DNA of 64,000 bases from Candidatus Amulumruptor caecigallinarius. GTDB taxonomy: Bacteria; Bacteroidota; Bacteroidia; Bacteroidales; Muribaculaceae. The stretch is from contig CALUMU010000002.1 in assembly GCA_944321825.1 (NCBI GenBank), forward strand, positions 62,001-126,000, in the 5' to 3' direction. A program made the translations under genes and the position numbers. Positions 36,023 to 45,190 of this stretch are shown one piece after another. Every line of letters starts with the position of its first letter. The stretch's first letter is position 1. The notes under the pieces were generated by a model. It worked only from the letters and a program-made list of their open reading frames with translations. It was not told the origin of the DNA and did no database searches.

Positions 36023-36685
36023 ATGGCACTGATATATTTCGTCAAACGAGCACTTGGATTTGATAATACGGCAGACGACACCGACGAGGACATAGACAAT
36101 CCTTTCAGAGTGGTTACCAGGCCAAGCGACAACACGGCTACCGCGACCGATGCCGACAGCACCGCCCCATCCGACAGCGCACAGGCGCAGAATATTGAAA
36201 ATGATATGACCGACGACTCCGACACCGCCCTGCCTCTTGTCGACGCGTCACTGCCCGGATGTATCTTCGACTCTGTGATACGGCTGTTCAACCGCACCAT
36301 GCCTGATTTTGTCAGAGAATGTTTAGATACCGACAGCCAGCGGCAATATCTGTTTCATGCTATAGAAAGCGATGTGCGCCGACAGATGATACGTGTCGTG
36401 GATGAAGTCAGGCTCAACGCCTGCAAGCCGTCAGAGACAAAAGATGCTGTTTCCGACAATACCCTATCGGAAAACTACAGACGGCAGCTCCGCACTGCTT
36501 ACAACAACTTCCACCGGGAGAAAGAAGCCCTCGAACGCCGCATCATCGACCTTGAAGAGACGCTGCAATCGGCCAACGACGAAAATGCCCGTCTACAGAG
36601 CGAAATCGCCGCACTTAACCGCCGCATACGCCGCTCTAAAAACAAGACACAGATGGATGACGATTTGCAGCCGTCATTGTTCTGA
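36023..36685 (+). CDS. hypothetical acidic coiled-coil protein
   Basis: A 220-residue protein not recognised as any named family. It starts MALIYFVKRALGFD, has a disordered linker rich in Asp, Thr, Ser and Ala (about 15-75), a compact helical part (about 80-130) and a long coiled coil (about 155-207, NFHREKEALERRIIDLEETL) ending in a basic patch RRIRRSKNK. No signal peptide. It starts 12 bases after the receiver/PEP-synthase-like gene, so the two are probably co-transcribed and it may be a partner or scaffold for it. Confidence 0.75.
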   Translation: MALIYFVKRALGFDNTADDTDEDIDNPFRVVTRPSDNTATATDADSTAPSDSAQAQNIENDMTDDSDTALPLVDASLPGCIFDSVIRLFNRTMPDFVRECLDTDSQRQYLFHAIESDVRRQMIRVVDEVRLNACKPSETKDAVSDNTLSENYRRQLRTAYNNFHREKEALERRIIDLEETLQSANDENARLQSEIAALNRRIRRSKNKTQMDDDLQPSLF

Positions 36686-36735
36686 CATATGACATATTGC
36701 CGACACCACCGATGGTCTGATCCGTACATATTCAC

Positions 36736-36743
36736 TAAATTTG
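36736..36743 (+). promoter_or_regulatory. -7 box (TAAATTTG) for the DPP-IV-like gene
   Basis: Plus-strand TAAATTTG, 70 bases before the start at 36813, in a 127-base gap. No good -33 element. Confidence 0.4.
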
Positions 36744-36812
36744 TCATAAGAAACGAACAATCTAATCAGGAAATACATTTAAACATCAAAGCGACAACAC
36801 TGTCAATCCAAT

Positions 36813-39008
36813 ATGAAGACAAACCTACAACACCGTCTTTACACCGCAATGGCCGGATGCATGATGGTATCAGCCATGCTTTCCGAGTCATCCGCCATCG
36901 AACTGTCTGACTGCGTATATCCCGGCAACCAGCCATCATATTCCGCGCCAGACATACAGTTTCTGCCTGACGGCGAGACATATGCCATGTTGAGCCCGGA
37001 TGGCAAGCGCATAATCAAATACGACTGCAAGACTGCTTCCGAAATAGATGTAATCTTAGACATCGACAATACCCGCGAGAACAAAATAGACCGTATAGAA
37101 TCATACAGTCTGAGTCCCGACGGTTCTAAAGTTCTCGTTAAAACCGATAGCCGCCCCATCTACCACCGCAGTTCGTCTGGCCGCTACTTCTATTATGAGA
37201 TAAGATCGCGGTTACTGAAAAAGCTGTCAGACAACCATGCCTACCAGCAGTCGCCGATATTCTCTCCTGACGGACGCATGGTAGCATTCGTCGATTCCAA
37301 CAACATATACATCAAAAAACTTGACTACGGCACAGAGGTCGCTGTCACGACCGACGGCGAAAAGAACAAAATAATCAACGGAGTGCCGGATTGGACATAC
37401 GAAGAGGAATTCGGCGAAACATGCTCGATGATATGGACTCCTGACAACTCTACCCTCTGTTACCTTAAGTATGACGAGACAGATGTCCCGCTGTACAACC
37501 TCCCGATATACGAAGGGGCATGTTCACCCAATAAGGAATACGCCCTCTATCCCGGCACATTAAGTTACAAGTATCCAGTAGCCGGGCAACCCAACTCACG
37601 CCTGACCCTCCACAGCTACGACATAGAAACCCGCAAAAATAAATCCATTACTTTAGGCAACGGAGCATATGAATATATCCCACGGATATACCCTACTCCG
37701 GCTGGCGATAAGATTTTGGCCGTCACACTCAATCGCGAACAAAACCGCATGGAAATTTATTCCGTGAACCCAAAGTCTACAATAAGCAGCTCCATATATG
37801 TCGACCAAGCACCTAACGCATGGATCGAGCCTGATGCCTACGAAACACTGATGATAATGCCGCAGTCATTCATCATAAGCTCATCGCGCTCGGGCTACAA
37901 GCATTATTATGAGTATAGCTATGCCGGTGCGCTGATTCGGCAAATCACATCAGGCGATTACGATGTCACGGCTCTGTCAGGATATAACGCCGCCAATCAG
38001 GTATATTACATGCAGTCATGCCGCAATGGAGCAGTGAACCGTACCATAAGCTCCATCGACAAAAAAGGACAGATTAAGGACCTTTCGCCGGCACAAGGTT
38101 ATGCCTCAGCCATCTTCTCTCCTGGCATGAAGTATTACCTCGAAAGCTATAGCAGCCTGTCGCAAGCTCCGTCCTACACACTGAAGACAGCCAAAGGCAA
38201 AGCCATAAAGACTTTTGGAGACAACACATCATACGCCCAACACTATGCTTCATTACCTCAACAAGAATTATCGACCGTAGAAGTCGACGGAACCACCCTC
38301 AACATAATGATTGTGAAACCGGCCAACATGGCATCCGGCAAGAAATACCCTCTCATTATCAACCAATACAGCGGACCCGGCTCGCAGGAGGTATTGAACC
38401 GATGGACACCTGACTGGACACGGTATTTCGCCTCGCAAGGATATGCAGTGGCGACCATAGACCCTCGCGGCACCGGAGGCCGTGGACGAGCCTTCATGGA
38501 TGCGGTATATTGCAAGCTCGGGCTGACCGAAGCCGCCGACCTGATAGCTGCCACACGGAAAATCGCCGCTTACGACTGGGTAGACCCTGACCGCATAGGC
38601 ATCTATGGGTGGAGCTATGGAGGCTATCAGGCTCTTATGTGCGCCACATCAAGCAACTCTCCGTTCAAAGCCACAGTTGCTGTCGCACCCGTCACCGATT
38701 GGAGGTATTATGACACGGCATACACCGAACGCTACATGCGCACACCGCAGCAAAACGAGTCAGGCTACAACACCTCTGCCCCCATAAACCGCATCGACAA
38801 TCTCAGCGGCAATCTGCTGATGATGTGGGGTACGCTTGATGACAATGTCCATCCGGCAAACAGCTTGGAATTCATATCGCGTATGCAGATGAAAGGCATG
38901 TATCCGCAGATATTAGTGTTCCCCAACCAAAACCATTCAATCAACGGCTGCGAGCTGAGAGAGTCGGTCTACCAGCGGATGCTGGACTTCTTCGGCACCA
39001 ACATGTAA
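36813..39008 (+). CDS. S9B prolyl oligopeptidase family protein (dipeptidyl peptidase IV-like)
   Basis: A 731-residue exported serine peptidase. The signal peptide (TAMAGCMMVSAMLSESSA) is followed by a beta-propeller region with repeated LSPDG/FSPDG blades (to about 480) and a C-terminal alpha/beta hydrolase with the nucleophile in GWSYGGYQALM, Asp in MMWGTLDDNVHP and His in NQNHSING. DPP-IV-type enzymes cut X-Pro dipeptides from peptide N-termini. An EE motif for binding the free N-terminus may be in TYEEEFG. The cleavage preference is by family only. Confidence 0.93.
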   Translation: MKTNLQHRLYTAMAGCMMVSAMLSESSAIELSDCVYPGNQPSYSAPDIQFLPDGETYAMLSPDGKRIIKYDCKTASEIDVILDIDNTRENKIDRIESYSLSPDGSKVLVKTDSRPIYHRSSSGRYFYYEIRSRLLKKLSDNHAYQQSPIFSPDGRMVAFVDSNNIYIKKLDYGTEVAVTTDGEKNKIINGVPDWTYEEEFGETCSMIWTPDNSTLCYLKYDETDVPLYNLPIYEGACSPNKEYALYPGTLSYKYPVAGQPNSRLTLHSYDIETRKNKSITLGNGAYEYIPRIYPTPAGDKILAVTLNREQNRMEIYSVNPKSTISSSIYVDQAPNAWIEPDAYETLMIMPQSFIISSSRSGYKHYYEYSYAGALIRQITSGDYDVTALSGYNAANQVYYMQSCRNGAVNRTISSIDKKGQIKDLSPAQGYASAIFSPGMKYYLESYSSLSQAPSYTLKTAKGKAIKTFGDNTSYAQHYASLPQQELSTVEVDGTTLNIMIVKPANMASGKKYPLIINQYSGPGSQEVLNRWTPDWTRYFASQGYAVATIDPRGTGGRGRAFMDAVYCKLGLTEAADLIAATRKIAAYDWVDPDRIGIYGWSYGGYQALMCATSSNSPFKATVAVAPVTDWRYYDTAYTERYMRTPQQNESGYNTSAPINRIDNLSGNLLMMWGTLDDNVHPANSLEFISRMQMKGMYPQILVFPNQNHSINGCELRESVYQRMLDFFGTNM

Positions 39009-39047
39009 TTTACAGCCTCAAAACCCGATACCTACACCACCTGCGCA

Positions 39048-40373
39048 ATGATAGAGATCAGCAAGAGAAAACGCAATCTGGATATGGGCATCATAACCCT
39101 GTGGATACACTGGGCGATGGCCACCAGTGCACTTGCATTTCCTATACTTCTGGGCTATTTCATGCCATTGAAATGGCTGCCGCTGATTATATTTCTGGAA
39201 GTGTTCGGCTTGTACTACTACATCCGTTCGTCGTCGGCAACCGCCCCTCGGTGTTATCTGATAATGAACATTTGCGGTCGGGCACTCATATGCTCCGGAT
39301 TAATCATGGTTGTGATTAACCTCGCATTTTCCACAGGAGCCATACACGCTTTCTACGATGCCGACACATTAAACCATGAGATTCCGTTTATACCGACGCT
39401 TATCATATCGCCGGCGGCGTGTTTTTTTGCAGTAACCGCATCGGTAAGACGCTCAAGGCAGTCATTTTGCCAAAGCTGCATAATCCGCTTCGGCAGTGCG
39501 GCCGAACGCGGATTCATCGGAGCGATATACAAACAGGAAGGCCAACGCCAGTCAGAGCTGCTGGCTTGGCTGACTGGCATAGTGAGCATATTTGATTGGG
39601 GATATTACCTTCTTTGCTACATCAATGTCAATTTTAACCGTGCCGATACATTCTTCCTTGTTGTCATCCCAGTCGGCTTTTATGTCTTGACTCTTATATA
39701 CACAGCATTACGCTACTCCGGACTGCTGGCTTATTACAGCCGGGAAGCCGTAGGAGCGGCGCGTGCACGCGGCTCCATCACGCAGCTACGCTTCCTTGTG
39801 GTCCATGACAATTCTATCTATCTGGGTCCCGATGACCCTGAACAGTCACACCCCCGGCTCGACACACCCTATTCGCTCACTATACATTACTGCAAAGATA
39901 TACCCATCGAACTCGTCAAAGACCACTTCTGCAACCTGGCACAAGCCCAGGATGCGACAATTAAATACATCTACACCTCCGAATCAGGAAATCTTGACGG
40001 CACTATCCGGCATTATATAGCCACCATCGGCAACAAGACGGATATCGACGGCACTTTATACCCTGACGGGCGATGGTACACATTCTATCAACTGAAGCAG
40101 ATGATAAACGCACGGAAACTTGCACCTCTGCTCAGGGCTGAACTCGTCAGGATATACACGACTGTCATGACCTGGAAAACATATGACAGCAATGGTAAAA
40201 GATTGTATAAAATCAAAAGCTACCGCCCGACGTTCCACCTCAAGCAGCTGCCGGACTGGGATGTCGATTTTGACGACAACCGCTGGTTGTTCATAGCAGC
40301 CAACAATGAAGACATGCGTTTTTTCAAACTGAGGCGTTTTATAAAGCAGCTCTTTTTCGGGCGCAAAATATGA
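39048..40373 (+). CDS. hypothetical membrane protein with cytosolic C-terminal domain
   Basis: Not recognised. The 441 residues begin with a short basic start, then about five or six hydrophobic helices (residues about 12-225), and end in a soluble region of about 200 residues that includes ITQLRFLVVHDNSIYLGPDD, YSLTIHYCKDIPIELVKDHF and a basic C-terminus RFIKQLFFGRKI. No enzyme motif seen. It lies between the DPP-IV-like gene (39 bases upstream) and miaA (12 bases downstream), both on plus, so it may be in the same transcript as miaA and yraN. Confidence 0.75.
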   Translation: MIEISKRKRNLDMGIITLWIHWAMATSALAFPILLGYFMPLKWLPLIIFLEVFGLYYYIRSSSATAPRCYLIMNICGRALICSGLIMVVINLAFSTGAIHAFYDADTLNHEIPFIPTLIISPAACFFAVTASVRRSRQSFCQSCIIRFGSAAERGFIGAIYKQEGQRQSELLAWLTGIVSIFDWGYYLLCYINVNFNRADTFFLVVIPVGFYVLTLIYTALRYSGLLAYYSREAVGAARARGSITQLRFLVVHDNSIYLGPDDPEQSHPRLDTPYSLTIHYCKDIPIELVKDHFCNLAQAQDATIKYIYTSESGNLDGTIRHYIATIGNKTDIDGTLYPDGRWYTFYQLKQMINARKLAPLLRAELVRIYTTVMTWKTYDSNGKRLYKIKSYRPTFHLKQLPDWDVDFDDNRWLFIAANNEDMRFFKLRRFIKQLFFGRKI

Positions 40374-40385
40374 TTATCACCCACC

Positions 40386-41342
40386 ATGGCGTCAGACGAC
40401 ATACTGCAACTCCTCGTCGTTACCGGTCCTACGGCATCAGGGAAAACGGCCAAAGCGGTAAGCCTTGCGAAGCATCTTGACGGCGAAATAGTCAGTGCCG
40501 ATTCCCGTCAGATATACCGCAACATGGACATAGGCACCGGCAAAGATTTAGATGAATATGGCGACATTCCCTACCATATGATAGACATCTGCCCTGCCGG
40601 CTACAAATACAATCTGTATGAATACCTCCGTGATGCCAACAAGGCCATCACAAGCGTAAGAGACAGCGGGCGGCTTCCGATTTTGTGCGGAGGCACGGGC
40701 CTGTACATCGAGAGCATCCTAAAGGGCATAGAATTACCAGAAGTACCCGAAAACAGAAGTCTTAGAGACTCTCTGTCGGGCAAATCACTCGACGAACTGA
40801 CCCGGATGTTGTCACAGATGAAGACACTACACAACACTACGGATGTCGACACATGCCAACGCGCCATACGGGCCATCGAAATAGCCGAATACTACAACAC
40901 ACATCCCGACAAGGCGTTGAAAACCACACCTCATCCCATCAAAAATGCGCTGATCATCGGGATAGACATCGACCGTGAAAGCCGCAGGGACAGGATTTCA
41001 TCACGTCTTGATACAAGGCTCAAAAGCGGAATGGTCGAAGAAGTCGATGCGCTGCTCAAAAGCGGCATATCTGCCGAAGACCTGATTTATTATGGATTGG
41101 AGTACAAGTACCTGACCCTCTATCTGACGGGCCAGCTCTCATACCAGGAAATGTATTCAGGACTGGAAACCGCTATACATCAGTTTGCCAAGCGGCAGAT
41201 GACATGGTTCCGTGGCATGGAACGGCGCGGGTTTACTATCCACTGGCTTCCATACGACATGCCAGCCGACGAATTTAACGCCGCAGTGAAGTCGATGATT
41301 GAAATATTCCCTTATTCATCCGATACGAATGGCATTTCATAA
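40386..41342 (+). CDS. miaA: tRNA dimethylallyltransferase MiaA
   Basis: MiaA adds a dimethylallyl group to A37 of tRNAs that read UNN codons. The 318 residues show the P-loop VTGPTASGKTAKA, SADSRQIYRNMDIGTGK, the GGTGLYIESIL motif and YYGLEYKYL, with the basic end FAKRQMTWFRG. Length normal. It overlaps yraN by 14 bases. Confidence 0.95.
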   Translation: MASDDILQLLVVTGPTASGKTAKAVSLAKHLDGEIVSADSRQIYRNMDIGTGKDLDEYGDIPYHMIDICPAGYKYNLYEYLRDANKAITSVRDSGRLPILCGGTGLYIESILKGIELPEVPENRSLRDSLSGKSLDELTRMLSQMKTLHNTTDVDTCQRAIRAIEIAEYYNTHPDKALKTTPHPIKNALIIGIDIDRESRRDRISSRLDTRLKSGMVEEVDALLKSGISAEDLIYYGLEYKYLTLYLTGQLSYQEMYSGLETAIHQFAKRQMTWFRGMERRGFTIHWLPYDMPADEFNAAVKSMIEIFPYSSDTNGIS

Positions 41343-41712
41343 CGACGTAGGCCGTTGGGGCGAACAGATGGCTTGCGATTACCTCGTATCGCAAGGCTAC
41401 GCGCTCATGGAGCGAAACTGCAAGATACACCGTATCGAGATAGACATCGTCGCTTGCAAGAACGACACCATATGTTTCGTCGAAGTCAAAACCAGAAGCT
41501 CCGACGAGATAGACCCTGTATATGCCATCGATGACCGCAAGATGAAACGGATGTGCCGTGCTGCAAACGATTATGTGAACTCACACGATTTGCACCTCAA
41601 TCCGCAAATCGACATCATAACCGTAACAGGCAACCCCGCTACAGGAGTCACGCGTATCGAGCATTATCCCGATTGCTATCTCCCATCGCCTGTGACTGCT
41701 AAGATTGGTTAA
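41329..41712 (+). CDS. YraN family protein (UPF0102, endonuclease-like)
   Basis: A 128-amino-acid or near (127 plus stop) protein of the UPF0102 family from ATG 41329 (MAFHNDVGRWGEQMACDYL). It has the nuclease-like core GRWGEQ.A..YL, EIDIVACKNDTICFVEVKTRS with the Asp and Glu-x-Lys of a restriction-endonuclease fold. Its cellular role is not established. An earlier TTG-started extension would reach further into miaA and is not needed. The miaA overlap implies coupled translation. Confidence 0.92.
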   Translation: MAFHNDVGRWGEQMACDYLVSQGYALMERNCKIHRIEIDIVACKNDTICFVEVKTRSSDEIDPVYAIDDRKMKRMCRAANDYVNSHDLHLNPQIDIITVTGNPATGVTRIEHYPDCYLPSPVTAKIG

Positions 41713-41740
41713 TCAAACATGTCATAATCAGAAAAAGGCA

Positions 41741-41748
41741 TATCTTTG
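41741..41748 (+). promoter_or_regulatory. -7 box (TATCTTTG) for the rhomboid gene
   Basis: Plus-strand TATCTTTG, 38 bases before the rhomboid start. It suggests the rhomboid cluster has its own promoter, apart from miaA-yraN. Confidence 0.45.
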
Positions 41749-41778
41749 TACCCGTAACTCATAAACACCTAATATAAA

Positions 41779-42528
41779 ATGCTAAGTAACGGCAGAGGCT
41801 CATTTCTCAGCAATATCCCCCCGGTAACCAAAAATCTCCTAATCATCAATCTAATCATATGGTTGGCCATGCTCATCATCCCTTCAAAAATGGGATTCGA
41901 TATCATAGCCTACGGTGGGTTGCACTACTTTTCGGCACCCGACTTCAATCCGGTGCAGCTGCTGACGTACATGTTCATGCACAGCACGGACACGTTTGCC
42001 CACCTGTTCTTCAACATGTTCACCTTATGGATGTTCGGCATCACGCTTGAGCGTGTACTGGGATCACAAAGGTTTCTGTTTTTCTACATAACAGTAGGCA
42101 TCGGAGCCGGATTGTTTCAGGAATTAGTGTGGGGGCTTACCTGGCAAGGCCCGTTTTTCGAATGGATACATCAATCTACAGGTCAACCGATAGAGTTGAT
42201 CAAATCGGCATATGCCACAGGAGATCTATCCCTATGGCAGTCATTCTACCTCAACCATATGGTCACAATCGGAGCATCCGGAGCCATATACGGCATCCTG
42301 CTCGCATTCGGGATGTTGTTCCCCAATCGTCCGCTGTTCCTGATGTTCATACCCGTGCCTATCAAGGCCAAATATATGGTTATAGGCTACGGTGTCATAG
42401 AGATACTGCTCGGAGTCGGAGGCAATGACGGCATAGCGCATTTTGCTCATCTCGGAGGCATGATATTCGGATTCCTGATGATATATTATTGGAAAAAGAA
42501 GGGCATTGTGCATAATGACTTCTACTAA
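41779..42528 (+). CDS. rhomboid family intramembrane serine protease
   Basis: A 249-residue membrane protein with six helices. The catalytic serine is in VTIGASGAIYGIL and the histidine in IAHFAHLGGMIFG; HSTDTFAHLFFNMFTLWMFG is the conserved second-helix HxxxN region. Rhomboids cut TM segments of other membrane proteins. Substrate unknown. The protein ends soon after the last helix (YYWKKKGIVHNDFY), without the soluble tail many Bacteroidota rhomboids carry; the next small gene seems to encode that tail. Confidence 0.95.
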   Translation: MLSNGRGSFLSNIPPVTKNLLIINLIIWLAMLIIPSKMGFDIIAYGGLHYFSAPDFNPVQLLTYMFMHSTDTFAHLFFNMFTLWMFGITLERVLGSQRFLFFYITVGIGAGLFQELVWGLTWQGPFFEWIHQSTGQPIELIKSAYATGDLSLWQSFYLNHMVTIGASGAIYGILLAFGMLFPNRPLFLMFIPVPIKAKYMVIGYGVIEILLGVGGNDGIAHFAHLGGMIFGFLMIYYWKKKGIVHNDFY

Positions 42529-42760
42529 ACTAAAGAAACTGTCAGTAGCCCTCAACATCATCGCTGCTGCATGCTCGATGCTGGTAGGCATACCATGGCT
42601 CATCCGCCGTCATGACTTCCATATGCCGGATTCTCAAAAATCCGACGAATCTGCCAACCACCTACGCAAGGTCATGCAAAAGCTGCAAAATTCCGGGTAT
42701 TCAAGCCTTACGGCAGACGAACGGGCATTGATAGCAAATAGTATGAAACACTACAAATAA
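42515..42760 (+). CDS. small membrane protein with a rhomboid-tail-like C-terminus
   Basis: An 81-residue protein from ATG 42515, overlapping the rhomboid end by 14 bases. One hydrophobic helix (SVALNIIAAACSMLVGIPWLI) is followed by a soluble part ending LRKVMQKLQNSGYSSLTADERALI. That ending resembles the short helical tail (DUF6576-like: I..SG..SLT.EE...L) found at the C-terminus of many Bacteroidota rhomboids; this is from memory of the family. It may act with the rhomboid as a separate subunit. Start choice: ATG preferred over a TTG three codons earlier. Confidence 0.7.
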   Translation: MTSTKLKKLSVALNIIAAACSMLVGIPWLIRRHDFHMPDSQKSDESANHLRKVMQKLQNSGYSSLTADERALIANSMKHYK

Positions 42761-42768
42761 GTATACAC

Positions 42769-43938
42769 TTGGATCTTCGTCCCCACATAAAACCCTTTTT
42801 AGCATCTTCTATTAAAGATATATGGCCCGCATCGACAAGACAACGATGTCTTGTCGTACTGACTGCAATATTCTGCGTGGTCACCATATATGCTGCTTAC
42901 GCCGGATATGTCCCCCCGGCACACACTTTCTTAGGAACCATATCGCCTTTGGCGGTAATGGCATTCCCATTACTGCTTTACATCCTGGCTGTCTCTCTGA
43001 TAATCTGTATTGTATTCTGGATGAGAGGAGCACGGATGCTGCTCGTGACGCTGATTGTCATAGTCCCGTCAGCCATAAAAATCGTACCTCTACATATCAC
43101 TCCATATATTGCGGACAGAGCCAAGGGAGATAAGACATTCTCATTGCTGACATACAATGTCATGAGCTTCCTCGATTTTGCTGGGCCGTTTAAAGAAGGA
43201 GTGCCAAATCGTACCGTACAGTACATACTGGATTCCAACCCCGACATCGTCTGTCTGCAGGAAACCCTCCGCGCAGCGTATGTCAACACCCTTAACATCA
43301 CCTTGAGCCAGCGCAATCTCCGGGATCTGAGGTACCCATACCAGATGCACTGGCATGACGGTGGCATAGCGATGTATTCGCGGTATCCCCTCAAAGAGAT
43401 ACATATCGGCGACCGCCCTGACATGCCATATCCCCATTACAAAGCAGCCAGAGTATATCTTCATGACGACTCTATCACCATCATCAACTGCCATCTACAA
43501 TCAATCGGCCTTGACGTATCAGACCGCAATGTCTACCATGGAGCCACCGGCGGAGATATCGACTTCGATTCGATAGACGCGGCCGGCTCCAAGATTTTGG
43601 GTAAACTGACCGATGCTTTCATCATACGGGCAAAACAGGCAGAGTTCGTGCGTTCAGTGCTTGATTCGATACCCGGCAACGTAATAGTTTGTGGAGACTT
43701 CAATGACGTGCCCCTGAGTTTTGCGACACGTCAAATACAAGGCAATGACATGCACGATGCTTTTGCAGCTACATCCTTCGGTCCACGCATCACCTTTCAT
43801 GACAATAGGTTTTATTTCCGTATCGACCATGTTTTTTACCGTGGAAATATCGGAGCTTACTGGTGTGCCTCGCCTAATATCCCGAGTTCCGACCACTACC
43901 CTCTTCTGGTAAGATTCAAAATACAGCCTGATAAGTGA
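42769..43938 (+). CDS. membrane-anchored endonuclease/exonuclease/phosphatase family protein (copy 1)
   Basis: A 389-residue protein with three N-terminal membrane helices (about 25-110) and an EEP-fold catalytic domain: LTYNVMSF, VCLQETL (metal-binding Glu), GGIAMYSRYPL, NCHLQSIG, VICGDFNDVPLS and SSDHYPLLV (catalytic His). EEP proteins cleave phosphoesters in DNA, RNA or lipids; substrate cannot be told. The start seems to be TTG 42769, since no ATG lies before the first helix. Copy 2 follows directly and shares the same layout. Confidence 0.88.
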   Translation: MDLRPHIKPFLASSIKDIWPASTRQRCLVVLTAIFCVVTIYAAYAGYVPPAHTFLGTISPLAVMAFPLLLYILAVSLIICIVFWMRGARMLLVTLIVIVPSAIKIVPLHITPYIADRAKGDKTFSLLTYNVMSFLDFAGPFKEGVPNRTVQYILDSNPDIVCLQETLRAAYVNTLNITLSQRNLRDLRYPYQMHWHDGGIAMYSRYPLKEIHIGDRPDMPYPHYKAARVYLHDDSITIINCHLQSIGLDVSDRNVYHGATGGDIDFDSIDAAGSKILGKLTDAFIIRAKQAEFVRSVLDSIPGNVIVCGDFNDVPLSFATRQIQGNDMHDAFAATSFGPRITFHDNRFYFRIDHVFYRGNIGAYWCASPNIPSSDHYPLLVRFKIQPDK

Positions 43939-43981
43939 GTATTACAATTTAAATTATGCTTTAGATTCGAGATAAGCCCTC

Positions 43982-45112
43982 ATGACCACTCATAACAGCC
44001 AGAAAGCATCAGTAATCAAGTGGTTCAGGTATGTCATATGGGCCGTGATAGTATTGTATTGCGGCATGTCTGTCTACAGCGCATACGGCGGATATATCCG
44101 CCCATCCCTATCCATTGCCGGGAAAACCGCCCCTCTCGCCGTCATGGCATTTCCTGCAATAGCCTTTTCATTGGTGGTCATGACCGCTCTTCTCACATGC
44201 TTCAAGTCCAAAATGGCATATGCAGGCTTCGTGACAATCTGCATATGCGCACCTGCCATATGGAACATCTGCCCCATAAACATTGGCAAAAACCAGGTAT
44301 CGGCTCTGCAAGAATACAAGACATACAAATTCATAACATTCAATGTCATGAACATGTGGGATTATGACAAGACTAAGCATAACAACCCCGACAACCGTCT
44401 TCTCTCATTCCTCATCCACAGCGATGCCGACATACTATCGCTTCAAGAAATAATATATTTCCCCGATGAGAGCCAGAACAGCAATGTCAGAGCACAACTT
44501 GACTCGCTTTTCAAGATATACCCCCACAGAGTGCAGGCTACAAACGGCGCACTGATGGTGTTGTCAAAATATCCTGTCAGACGCATAAACCTTCCCCAGC
44601 CCCTTGTCAACAGATTCCTCCCATATGCCGCCTTTACAGTGGAACTGCCGCAAGGGACGATAACACTGTTTGACTGCCACTTGGAGAGCATCGGACTGAC
44701 AGACTCCGATAAAGCCAGCTATCAGGACATCACACGGGGCAAAGCAAACAAATCGGACATCAAAGGCATTAAAAATAGTGCGATACACAAACTCAACGAA
44801 GCATACCGCACGCGTGCCATACAAATCAACCAGCTAAGAGAAGCCGCCGACAGCATAGGAGGCAACATCATCATTGCCGGAGATTTCAATGACGTACCGC
44901 TGTCATATACGATACGCAGCCTGAAAGATGCCGGCTTCAAGGAGGCGTATCCATCACTCGCCATTGGGCCGGGATTCACTTATCAGGCCGACCGCCTTTA
45001 CTTCCGCATAGACCATATATTGTATCGCGGCTCACTCAGACCCACGAGCCTTGAAATCCCCAAAGTCAGTCTGAGCGACCATTATCCCATGATTATGACT
45101 TTTTTGGAATAA
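43982..45112 (+). CDS. membrane-anchored endonuclease/exonuclease/phosphatase family protein (copy 2)
   Basis: A 376-residue paralogue of the preceding gene: three N-terminal helices with the shared YSAYGGYIRPS and APLALAVMAFP-like stretch, then the EEP domain with FITFNVMNMWD, LSLQEI, ALMVLSKYPV, DCHLESIGL, IIAGDFNDVPLS and SDHYPMIM. All catalytic residues kept. The 43-base gap and matching domain order point to tandem duplication followed by considerable divergence. The active site should face the periplasm or cytosol depending on helix count; not settled. Confidence 0.88.
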   Translation: MTTHNSQKASVIKWFRYVIWAVIVLYCGMSVYSAYGGYIRPSLSIAGKTAPLAVMAFPAIAFSLVVMTALLTCFKSKMAYAGFVTICICAPAIWNICPINIGKNQVSALQEYKTYKFITFNVMNMWDYDKTKHNNPDNRLLSFLIHSDADILSLQEIIYFPDESQNSNVRAQLDSLFKIYPHRVQATNGALMVLSKYPVRRINLPQPLVNRFLPYAAFTVELPQGTITLFDCHLESIGLTDSDKASYQDITRGKANKSDIKGIKNSAIHKLNEAYRTRAIQINQLREAADSIGGNIIIAGDFNDVPLSYTIRSLKDAGFKEAYPSLAIGPGFTYQADRLYFRIDHILYRGSLRPTSLEIPKVSLSDHYPMIMTFLE

Positions 45113-45190
45113 AGCGGTGCGATGAATCCGATAATTATTGCTAACTTGCATGATAAATATATTCACTAATCCATTATACCAGTCTCATAT

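Noticed and set aside
42769-43938. First EEP-family gene as a pseudogene because it has no ATG
   Set aside because: The catalytic motifs and membrane helices are all intact and a TTG start follows the previous stop by eight bases.
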